The translations under genes and the position numbers were made by a program. Below, in pieces: positions 12,162 to 20,329 of a stretch of 64,000 nt of DNA. The first letter of the stretch is position 1. Every line of letters begins with the position of its first letter. The notes under the pieces were generated by a model, which was not told where the DNA came from, ran no database searches, and saw only the letters and a list, made by a program, of their open reading frames with translations. The stretch comes from Pseudozyma flocculosa PF-1. Taxonomy: Eukaryota; Basidiomycota; Ustilaginomycetes; Ustilaginales; Ustilaginaceae. The DNA lies in the NCBI RefSeq assembly GCF_000417875.1, contig NW_006920895.1, positions 106,336 through 170,335 on the forward strand, read 5' to 3'.

Positions 12162-13653
12162 CGTTGATCTTTGCAACTGTAGAGTTCTTGCTCATGATGA
12201 TCTCAGCCTTTCCTCTGATTCGGCTGAGCGAGATGAGGTTCGCTGCATAGCTTGGGATGTATAGGACGTTCTCGAGCGTCACGATGCCGATCTTGCCTTT
12301 CTCCAGATTGACCTTGATGTGCACCGTTCCTTCTCCATCGGCTTCCGTCTCTGCGCCATTTGCGCTGCGAATGACACGTCCGCTTACGGGCTTTAGGTCC
12401 GTGAAGAGCGCTGCTTTGGTGCAGATGTGCGTCGTAGAGCCTGAGTCAATGATCCAGCGTCCGTTAGTGACGGAGCAGTGCTCTAGAGTGGAGAAAGTCG
12501 ACTCGGTTGCCGATGGGACTTCCATAGCCGCGAACGTCGCATCCAGGGCTCGAGAATGGTGGTTCCTCCTGAACGGGGGACATGATCCAGACTCCTTCTT
12601 GGGGTTGCTGCACTTGTTTGCAAAGTGTCCCTTCTCTTGACAACGGTAGCAGACAATGTCCTCGATTCTTCGTTGAGGGCGTGGTCCAGAGCTCTTCTTC
12701 TCGAAGCGCCCTTGGTGTCGTGGCTTCTGAGGCCTAGACTGGGTAAAGAAGGCTGACATTCCCTGTCGAGTCTTCTGCGTGAGGCCGTGCGAGTTGAGTC
12801 CTAGCTCCAGTTCCTTGGACCGGAGCTTGGCAACGATGCCATCGAACTCGGCTTTCTCGTCGAGGGGCTCGGTGACGATCTCGAACTGTTCGTCGTCGAG
12901 TCCTATGCGTCAAACTAGAAGCCTGTTTTGCTCCCTCTGGTTGCGGTAGGTCTCCTCAATCTGCGCTTTGAGGTTGCCATTCTCGCAACAAAGCCCTTTC
13001 ATCAGGACGGTGTACTTCTTGTGCATCGTGACTTCGACGCCACCAAGGTGCAGTTGCTCCGACAACTCCTTGATCTTGCCAACGAAGCCATCGATGCTTG
13101 CCTTTTCTTGCTTAAGACTGTTGAACTCGGTCTCTAGTTCCTCGAGTCGCCACTTCATCGAGCTTGCAAAGGACTGTTCGAGTTTCGCCCAAATCGCATG
13201 GGCATCCTCAAGCTCTAGAATCGTATGCTTGATCTCGATTGACAGGCTCAAACGGAGGAGGCCAACTGCAGTATTGTTTGCGTCGATCCATTCCTTGTAC
13301 TTCTCTGGTTCGAGGATGCTGTCAGGTCAAGGCAGTTCCCCTTGAACAATGCGCCAGATCTTTGATGCCTTCTGGAGGAAGACATCCGTCGACTCCTCGC
13401 GCCAGCGGTAGTAGTCCGCTGCGTTGGTGAGTCGGGGAAGCTTCTGGTTGTTCATGATGATGGCGTTTCCCACGGTAGTCATCCTGATCTGCGAAGTAAT
13501 AGTGGACGGGGTGGAATAGATCTCTGTTTTGGGGATTGAATCGAGATGCTGACCTTCTTCAGCTTGAGGGGTCGAACCGAGGGGTGTTGCCCTTCGCGGA
13601 CGAAGCGAATAGGAATTGCCTGAACTTGAGTCACGACGGGCACTTGGGCTCAT
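12162..13653 (-). pseudogene. Decayed Ty1/copia gag-protease
   Basis: One frame runs from an ATG inside the primer-binding site (13653) to the deletion junction near 12162, broken only by two in-frame TGA codons (about 13325-13327 and 12910-12912). Each is consistent with a CGA-to-TGA transition. The gag part has the copia gag/UBN2 character (YYRWREESTDVFLQ, HAIWAKLEQSF). A CCHC zinc knuckle follows (CYRCQEKGHFANKC, near 12655-12615). The aspartic protease site is WIIDSGSTTHIC (near 12460). After the protease the sequence jumps into the LTR remnant. With no integrase or reverse transcriptase and two stops, it cannot be autonomous. Confidence 0.85.
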
Positions 13654-13657
13654 AACC
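13646..13657 (-). other. Retrotransposon primer-binding site, half-tRNA type
   Basis: Immediately inside the minus-strand 5' LTR lies GGTTATGAGCCC. This is complementary to GGGCTCATAACC, the anticodon stem-loop region of eukaryotic initiator tRNA-Met, rather than to a tRNA 3' end. Drosophila copia is known to prime from an internally cleaved initiator tRNA-Met at the same place, so this fits copia-type half-tRNA priming. Confidence 0.7.
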
Positions 13658-14353
13658 TATTGGGACACCTGTTAGGGTGCGTGCAAGTCGGAACCGACAA
13701 CAAAAACAAGTCTAGTTGTCTGGAACACCGAAGGACAGTATGGAGTCAACCGTAGGAGTCGAGTTGTTGTTCCTGGACTCGGAACGGCTTCGGGGCCAGG
13801 CCGAGGGTAGACCGACGGACTAGTTGTCGAAGACGCAAGGCAGGCGACTGTAGTTGCTTGTAGAGATGTGGAAGAGTGTGTGAGGGTAAGCGAACCGATA
13901 GAAGGGGATGAAGTGTGTAAGATTCGATAAAGAAGCGGTCCCATTGGCGACCAGAAGCTGGTCATATATATACGCTACAACTTTGCGCTGCGGGTTACTA
14001 TAGACCTCTAGAGCAGCAACCATGATCCTGTAGCTACAGGGGACCGTGCCGCTCCGTCTCTTTGGTCGAGTTGCTTGACTCGACCGTGAACCGCGGCTCT
14101 CTAGATGACTGGACGTGTCTATCTAAAGGGGTAGGAATGGAGGGGTAGGAATGAAGGGGGATTGACCGTCGGTGAGGGGTAGCATCGGGGGTAGGAGCTG
14201 CTCCTTACGGCTACCTTTGCATTACCTGACGGCTCAGGTCGGGACTTGAAGGAGTCGGACCCGGGAGGCGCGTCCAGTGCTCTAGAGTGTCCCTTCTGAT
14301 CGAATCGGTTTATCCTTTGCGTTTTTTGTGCGAGACGGCGAGGTGTTCCAACA
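13658..14353 (-). repeat. 5' LTR of the copia-like element, minus orientation
   Basis: A 696-bp LTR, the inverted copy of 10121-10818. On the minus strand it starts TGTTGGAACACCT at 14353 and ends AGGTGTCCCAATA at 13658, followed at once by the primer-binding site and gag. The outer flank is CTCTG (14354-14358). Confidence 0.82.
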
Positions 14354-15098
14354 CTCTGCACCGATGCCACCACCTTCGTTAGCCGATGTCACCACCATCG
14401 TTGGCTTGCCGCCACTGCCACCGCCAACGCCGACTCGCCGCCACCATCAATGCCGATCCGCCGCCACCATCGACGCCAACTTGCTTGCACCTTGCACACG
14501 AAGCCGGTGACAAGCAGCACACTCCGCCTCCACACCCGCCGTCAAGCCATCAGGACATCGTCAGGTGAGTCGAACATGCCGCATATGCCGCACTGATTTG
14601 ATTGCTGCTGCGCTCCTCTTCAACCGCCGCTGCGACTGCCACCCATCGCCACCCTGCAGCCGTTGCGCCCTGGGACATCCATCCCCGTCCCGCATGATCT
14701 TGGTGAGTTGATGATGCCACCCTATTGCTGGCAATACCTGCGCCTACTGCTGACCCCTTTTCTTCCGTTTGCCTCTTTCCACCTCCTTTCTGCCGCCTGC
14801 CCCATCTGCATGCTGTTGTACGCTTCCTCACTGCACAGGCGCGATCGTATCATTGCTTCTAGTATTGTAGATAGGAATTAATTGATCGTAGCTTCCATTC
14901 TGACCGCTGTCTGGCTACGATCTGAAAAATCGTAGGTAGACCAGTCTAGCTACGATCTGAAAAATCATAGGCAAAGTACGATCTAAAAATCCGCAAGGCT
15001 TGTCTGGATCCATAAATCATTTGTGTAGAAGGATCCCCTATGATCTGAAAATTGTAGACAGGCTACGCCTACCTACAATCTGCCAGATCATAGGTTGG
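14354..15098. other. Right arm of the island, noncoding
   Basis: 14354-14500 is an imperfect CCACCATCG/CGCC trinucleotide-type repeat. 14560-14880 has no recognisable coding content. 14884-15098 is AT-richer and carries several CTACGATCTGAAAAATCGTAG-type palindromes (14915-14935, 14950-14970, near 15040-15060 and 15075-15093), mirroring the left end. Confidence 0.5.
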
Positions 15099-15115
15099 CC
15101 CTGCTGCTAGCTATG
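15099..15115 (-). repeat. Right terminal inverted repeat of the island
   Basis: CCCTGCTGCTAGCTATG, a perfect 17-base inverted match to 9910-9926. A partial copy (TGCTAGCTATG) occurs again at about 15273-15283, beyond a stretch with two GGCCATAGGT copies and inverted TTTTTTGGC / GGCCAAAAAA tracts. The true outer edge may therefore lie there. Confidence 0.6.
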
Positions 15116-16289
15116 ACAGTTGGCTGGCGGGCTTGCACAAGTCATTGGCGCAGGAGATCGCCAATTTCTGGCCATAGGTGGCCTGCAGCCATTTTTTGGC
15201 ATAGATGACCCCCCAATATCCCAACTTCAGGCCATAGGTCAGCCCATGGCCAAAAAACGACCTGGTTTTTGATGCTAGCTATGAATCTATCTGCACAGTA
15301 TCAGTTTCAAGGATTCTCTTGAAGCCTGCTGAAGTGTTTGTCAGGTTCTTGGCAATTTAATGAGCCAGTGAGAATGGCCAAAGTGCTCCCTTGAAGCTTG
15401 TGGTCTCTGACAGCAGCAGCAGGTCGGCCGCGTAGAGTGGACCTGTCTGCAAGCGCGTGCGGGCCAAAGTGCGGATGTCGGAAGTCAGAGGGAAAAGGCG
15501 GGGTGCAGGTGCGCTTGCCGGCCTGTCCGGCCTGACCAGGCCTGCATCCACTCGCGCGCGTTCATGCAGACCGCAACAAGACTCGAGCAGGCGCAAGGCA
15601 GCCTCGAAACGTGAAGTTCAGGCCTTCTAACCTGGATTATCAAAGTTACGTGCAAATAGCTGTACTCCTGACCTGCGAATCATCCAAAGAATTCGTCCGC
15701 TGATATGCCAAATTCCCAGCTACGATTCACATAATTTTCAATGCCCCCTTTTTTTGGTGGCGAGGCGAGGGTCCTGGCCCTGCACGCCCGTGTGTCTTCT
15801 CGGCTGCCTTGCTTGCGTGCGTGTGGCCCCGGCCTGGCCAGTTCGGGTGGCAAAGGCGGGCCAGACGGGCCCAGCCTCCTTGGTTTTTGCCACCCTCCCC
15901 ACCGACTGAGCCACGGGCCGTCCCTTATCGCTCCACCCTTTCCCTCTCCCTCTTTCCGTGCCACCACCACCACTGCAGCGACTCTCGTTGTCGGCTTTCC
16001 CCTCCTCCAACCCTTCGTCTCTTGACCACTCCTTGTCTCGTTTCGTCTCGGGCGCCGATCTCCCGCCATTCTTCCTTCGTCGGCGTTCTAGGTTGCCGAG
16101 CTCCAGAGCTCGCCGTTTGCCACCCAGCCACCCTTCACTTCAGTCTGCCCATGCCCACGCCGTCTTCGTAGCCCATTGTCTGCTGGCACCTTCTCCCTGC
16201 GATCGCCCCACCGAGCTGCTGAGCTGCCGGCAGTCCTCAATCAAGCTCTCCTCCCACCACCCACGCTCTTCCACTCCTGCATACAAGCC
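15116..16289. promoter_or_regulatory. RAD16 upstream region
   Basis: The first ~170 bp still carry island-like palindromic repeats (to about 15285). The rest is the likely RAD16 promoter and 5' leader, becoming CT-rich from about 15890 to 16280. No supportable gene; ORFs here are compositional. Confidence 0.45.
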
Positions 16290-19200
16290 ATGGCGCCGCC
16301 GCCGGGACCTCGCCGCTCCAGCCGTCAGTCGATCTCGCGTGGGCAGGGCAGCGCTGCGTCCGGCTCAGACGGCAGGGACGAGCTCGACATGCTGGGCGAC
16401 GATGCACGAACGGCGACGACGCCGTCGCCCGAGCTGGGCCGCGGTAGCCAGCGAGCCTCTTTCGCCTCGTCGGCAGGCTCGACCACGCCGGCCACCATCG
16501 CCTCCAACATCTCGTCAGCCCGCGCCTCGGGAACCGTGACTCCTGCCACGTCGATCGACGACGCCGAGGAAGTGCTTTTACCCGTGCCGGCCAGCAAGGC
16601 ATCGGCGTCGCGTACCGGGCCTGTCAAGGGCGCCTTCAGCCCGACCAACCAGCCTCCGGCCGTCAAGTTCGAAGCTGGCCACGCCTTCGTCGAGATCCCT
16701 TCCCACACTTCCTCGCAGCGATCCACCCGAGCCTCGACGAGGGCGTCAGTACCCACGCGCAGCGCCCTCAAGAGGTCGACTTCTGCAGCAGGCGATGCCG
16801 CGGCCGCTCCCTCCACCAAATCGACCGGCAAGCGCAAGATCGAGGCGATCGTCATCAGCAGCAGTTCTGACGACGAAGCAGAGAAGCAGCGACAGCCGCA
16901 GCCCCCGCTGCGCCCTGCCAAGAGGAGCAGGACTTCAATCGGCGGCAGCTCATCGATGCGCAAGTTCGACGAAGACAAATACAAGGATGGCGATGACATC
17001 AACGACGATGAGGATGACGAGACCGAGGACGAGACTGAGTGGTACATGGCGGCCAAATTCACGCCCAAGGCCGCGAAGGGCAAAGGCCAGACAAAGGCCA
17101 TGGCAAAGGGCAAAGGCAAGATCGTCAAGGGTGTGGACGAGGATCCGCACGAGGACGCCGACGTCAAGGCTGCGCCGCCTGCCACGCAGCAGCGATCCGC
17201 GCTTCAGCGCACCAGCAGGCGTTCGACGGCAGCCGCTGCTGCCGCTGCTGCCCCCGCCATGAAGGGGGACAGTGACGGCGATGAGGAGCTAGTCGCGCTG
17301 TCGCTTGAGCTGGCGTCCGAGGGCGTATCGGATGTCCCTGAACCTGCTTCGGTTGCTACCAAGTCCAAGGGACGCCGTGCCGCCGCCAACGCGGCCTCCA
17401 TCAAGACCAAGGCCAAGGCTGCGCTCGACGAGTACCAGGTCGATGACGACAATTCGGGATCCGACAGCGATTTCGAGCCGGTCGGCTACAGCAAGCGTGC
17501 TTCGCGCTCGGCCCGCCAGGCACGCCTCAAGCGCGACATCGACATCGACTCTGATGCCAGCTCCTTGGACGGCTCCGACGACAGTGAGCTGAGCGACGAG
17601 GACGCTCCGCTCGCCGCTGGCTCGTCGGCTGGCCCGTCGACCGGCCTCGCCGCCGGCAGCATGCGCGAGGAGCAGCAGTACGAGACGGCCAAGCAGCGTG
17701 CGGCGCGCTTGCGGAGCGAGAGGCGCCAGGCGCGCCTCAAGAACAAGAACGTCCGCAGCCAGTACGAGAAGAACAAGCGCGCGCTCGTGGCGCACCACCC
17801 TGAGCTCAAAGACGTATGGGAGAAGCTGCGGGACGGCGTCGCGGTCATCAAGCCGGAGCAGGCCGAGCAGCCGGCGGGGCTCAACATCAAGTTGCTGCCG
17901 TTCCAGCGCGAGGGCCTCGACTGGCTCAAGCGGCAGGAGGCGGGCCCCTGGAAGGGAGGCATGCTGGCCGATGAGATGGGCATGGGCAAGACGATCCAGA
18001 TGATTAGCCTGATGCTGAGCGACCGCCAGAAGCCGTGCCTGGTGCTGGCGCCGACGGTGGCTATCATGCAGTGGCGCAACGAGATCGAGCAGTACACCGA
18101 GCCGCGGCTCAAAGTGGAGCTGTGGCACGGCGCCAACCGCACCCAGGACGCCGACCGGCTGCGACGCGCCGACGTGGTGCTGACGAGCTATGCGGTGCTC
18201 GAGAGCTGCTACCGCAAGCAAGAGACGGGTTTCCAGCGCAAAAAGATGCGTGTCAAGGAGGATTCAGTGCTTCATGCCATCCACTGGCGCCGCATCATCC
18301 TCGACGAGGCGCACAACATCAAAGAGCGCGCCACCAACACGGCCAAGGGCGCCTTCGCGCTCAAGGGCGACTTCCGCTGGTGCCTCAGCGGCACGCCGCT
18401 GCAGAACCGCGTGGGGGAGCTCTACTCAATGATCCGCTTCCTCGGCGGCGACCCGTACGCCTTCTACTTCTGCAAAAAGTGCCCGTGCAAGTCGCTCCAC
18501 TGGCAGTTCAGCGACCGCCGCAACTGCGACAGCTGCGGTCACACGCCCATGCACCACACGTGTTTCTGGAACAACGAGATCCTCAAGCCCATCCAGAAGA
18601 ACGGCGCTGAGCAGGGCGAGGGCAAGGACGCTTTCGGCCGCCTCCGCCTGCTGCTCGAGCGCATGATGCTGCGTCGCACCAAGCTCGAGCGCGCCGACGA
18701 CATGGGCCTGCCGCCCCGCACCATCGAGGTGCGCCGCGACCTGTTCAATGAGGAGGAGGAGGACCTGTACACGTCCCTCTACTCGGACACAACGCGCAAG
18801 TTCTCGACCTACCTCGACCAGGGCACCGTGCTCAACAACTACAGCAACATCTTTACGCTCCTGACGCGGATGCGCCAGATCGCCAACCACCCTGACCTGG
18901 TGCTCCGCTCGCAGTCGGGCGTCTCGAACCGTCTGTTGGGCGAACAGCAGGACGAGCACCACGTGTGCAAGATCTGCGCCGACGTGGCCGAGGACGCCAT
19001 CATGTCGCGCTGCCGCCACGTCTTCTGCCGCGAGTGCGTGCGCCAGTACCTCGAGACCGACCTTCCGCCCGACGCGGGCGCGCCCGACTGCCCCTACTGC
19101 CACGCCACGCTCTCGATCGACCTCGAGGGGGAGGCTCTCGAGCCGCCGCAGCCGCTCAACAATGCCTCGGACGGCGGCCGCAGCGGCCGACAGGGCATCC

Positions 19201-19754
19201 TGTCGCGCCTCGACATGGACCAGTGGCGCTCCAGCACCAAGATCGAGGCGCTCGTCGAGGAGCTGACGCAGCTGCGCGCCGAGGACAAGACGATCAAGTC
19301 GCTCGTCTTTTCCCAGTTTGTCAACTTCCTCGACCTGATCGCCTTCCGCCTCCAGCGCGCCGGCTTCCAGATCTGCCGGCTCGAGGGCAACATGTCGCCC
19401 GAGGCGCGCAACAAGACGATCAAGCACTTCATGGAGAACCCCAACGTCACCGTCTTTCTCGTCAGCCTCAAGGCCGGCGGTGTGGCCCTCAACCTAACCG
19501 AGGCGTCGCGCGTCTACCTCATGGACCCGTGGTGGAATCCCTCGGTCGAGGTGCAGGCCATGGACCGCATCCACCGACTGGGCCAGCATCGACCCATCAT
19601 CGTCAAGCGCATGATCATCGAAAACAGCATCGAGAGCCGCATCATTGAGCTGCAGAACAAGAAGAGCGCCATGATCGAGGCCGCCATCGGCAAGGACGAG
19701 TCAGCCATGGGCCGCCTCAGCGTCGCCGATCTCCGCTTCCTCTTTACGCTCTGA
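16290..19754 (+). CDS. RAD16: RAD16, SNF2-family ATPase with RING finger (global-genome NER)
   Basis: Single exon, 1,154 aa from the ATG at 16290 (MAPPPGPRRSSRQ); the frame is open upstream but without an ATG. The first ~500 residues are disordered, with acidic and Ala-rich runs. The SNF2 ATPase starts at LLPFQREGLDWLKRQE, with motif I DEMGMGKT (about residue 560) and motif II DEAH (about 670). A Cys-rich insert (CKKCPCKSLHW...CDSCGHTPMHHTC) typical of Rad16 lies between the ATPase motifs. A C3HC4 RING follows (CKICADVAEDAIMSRCRHVF, about 892-940), then the helicase C lobe (SLKAGGVALNLTEASRVYLM, RIHRLGQ). With Rad7, Rad16 forms a complex that remodels chromatin and ubiquitylates at lesions in non-transcribed DNA. 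It should work in the same pathway as the XPF gene 7 kb away. Confidence 0.95.
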   Translation: MAPPPGPRRSSRQSISRGQGSAASGSDGRDELDMLGDDARTATTPSPELGRGSQRASFASSAGSTTPATIASNISSARASGTVTPATSIDDAEEVLLPVPASKASASRTGPVKGAFSPTNQPPAVKFEAGHAFVEIPSHTSSQRSTRASTRASVPTRSALKRSTSAAGDAAAAPSTKSTGKRKIEAIVISSSSDDEAEKQRQPQPPLRPAKRSRTSIGGSSSMRKFDEDKYKDGDDINDDEDDETEDETEWYMAAKFTPKAAKGKGQTKAMAKGKGKIVKGVDEDPHEDADVKAAPPATQQRSALQRTSRRSTAAAAAAAAPAMKGDSDGDEELVALSLELASEGVSDVPEPASVATKSKGRRAAANAASIKTKAKAALDEYQVDDDNSGSDSDFEPVGYSKRASRSARQARLKRDIDIDSDASSLDGSDDSELSDEDAPLAAGSSAGPSTGLAAGSMREEQQYETAKQRAARLRSERRQARLKNKNVRSQYEKNKRALVAHHPELKDVWEKLRDGVAVIKPEQAEQPAGLNIKLLPFQREGLDWLKRQEAGPWKGGMLADEMGMGKTIQMISLMLSDRQKPCLVLAPTVAIMQWRNEIEQYTEPRLKVELWHGANRTQDADRLRRADVVLTSYAVLESCYRKQETGFQRKKMRVKEDSVLHAIHWRRIILDEAHNIKERATNTAKGAFALKGDFRWCLSGTPLQNRVGELYSMIRFLGGDPYAFYFCKKCPCKSLHWQFSDRRNCDSCGHTPMHHTCFWNNEILKPIQKNGAEQGEGKDAFGRLRLLLERMMLRRTKLERADDMGLPPRTIEVRRDLFNEEEEDLYTSLYSDTTRKFSTYLDQGTVLNNYSNIFTLLTRMRQIANHPDLVLRSQSGVSNRLLGEQQDEHHVCKICADVAEDAIMSRCRHVFCRECVRQYLETDLPPDAGAPDCPYCHATLSIDLEGEALEPPQPLNNASDGGRSGRQGILSRLDMDQWRSSTKIEALVEELTQLRAEDKTIKSLVFSQFVNFLDLIAFRLQRAGFQICRLEGNMSPEARNKTIKHFMENPNVTVFLVSLKAGGVALNLTEASRVYLMDPWWNPSVEVQAMDRIHRLGQHRPIIVKRMIIENSIESRIIELQNKKSAMIEAAIGKDESAMGRLSVADLRFLFTL

Positions 19755-20329
19755 ACGATAGCACGCCGGCGTGCACTGACCGCCCGTCGCTGCATCTCGA
19801 TCCGTCACGAGCACCCCCACCGGAAAGCAAAAAACCGAAAAAAAAGGGCGCGCGGAAAATGCGCACTCTCATCCGCCGCTTGTTCAAGCCTCTTGATGCT
19901 GGGCTGGGCTGGCCAGCCCGACCCGGCTTGGCGTGACTCGACTCGACACCAATCTGTCCGCCCGTCCGTTCGTTTGTCAATTCTCTCGTCCTTCCGTTGT
20001 TGTTGCAGCCCGCATATCTTTGCGCGTCAAAAAAGGCCACCGCGTCCATCTCTGGCGCCTCCTTTGACATTCGGCGCACGCGCACACGCGCGCGCCCATC
20101 TCTCCAAGACGACTGGCAGGTCGCACGCGTCAGCATCGTTTCGCACTCTGCGGCAGCCATCGTCCGCCTCGTCCCAGGTCTCTGTACGAATCACTGCAAC
20201 AAAGCTGCTCGACTGCGCGCAATCCATGCTTGCCAATCACGCGCAGCATCTGTCCACACATCTTCGTCGCACGGCCTGACTGCACAAGCAACTGACGACT
20301 AGACGGTGAGTGATTTCGCACGGCGCAAG
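19755..20329. other. Convergent 3' region, RAD16 / WBP11
   Basis: 575 bp between two convergent stop codons. An A-rich stretch near 19827-19847 could serve RAD16 3'-end formation. No gene or repeat is seen. Confidence 0.45.

Noticed and set aside
16176..16289. Upstream extension of RAD16
   Set aside because: The frame is open but starts at TTG. The first ATG at 16290 is followed by a normal disordered N-terminus.
17289..18221. Long minus-strand frames opposite RAD16 (also 18426-19427)
   Set aside because: Mirror-image artefacts of GC-rich coding sequence, with no motif or plausible start context.
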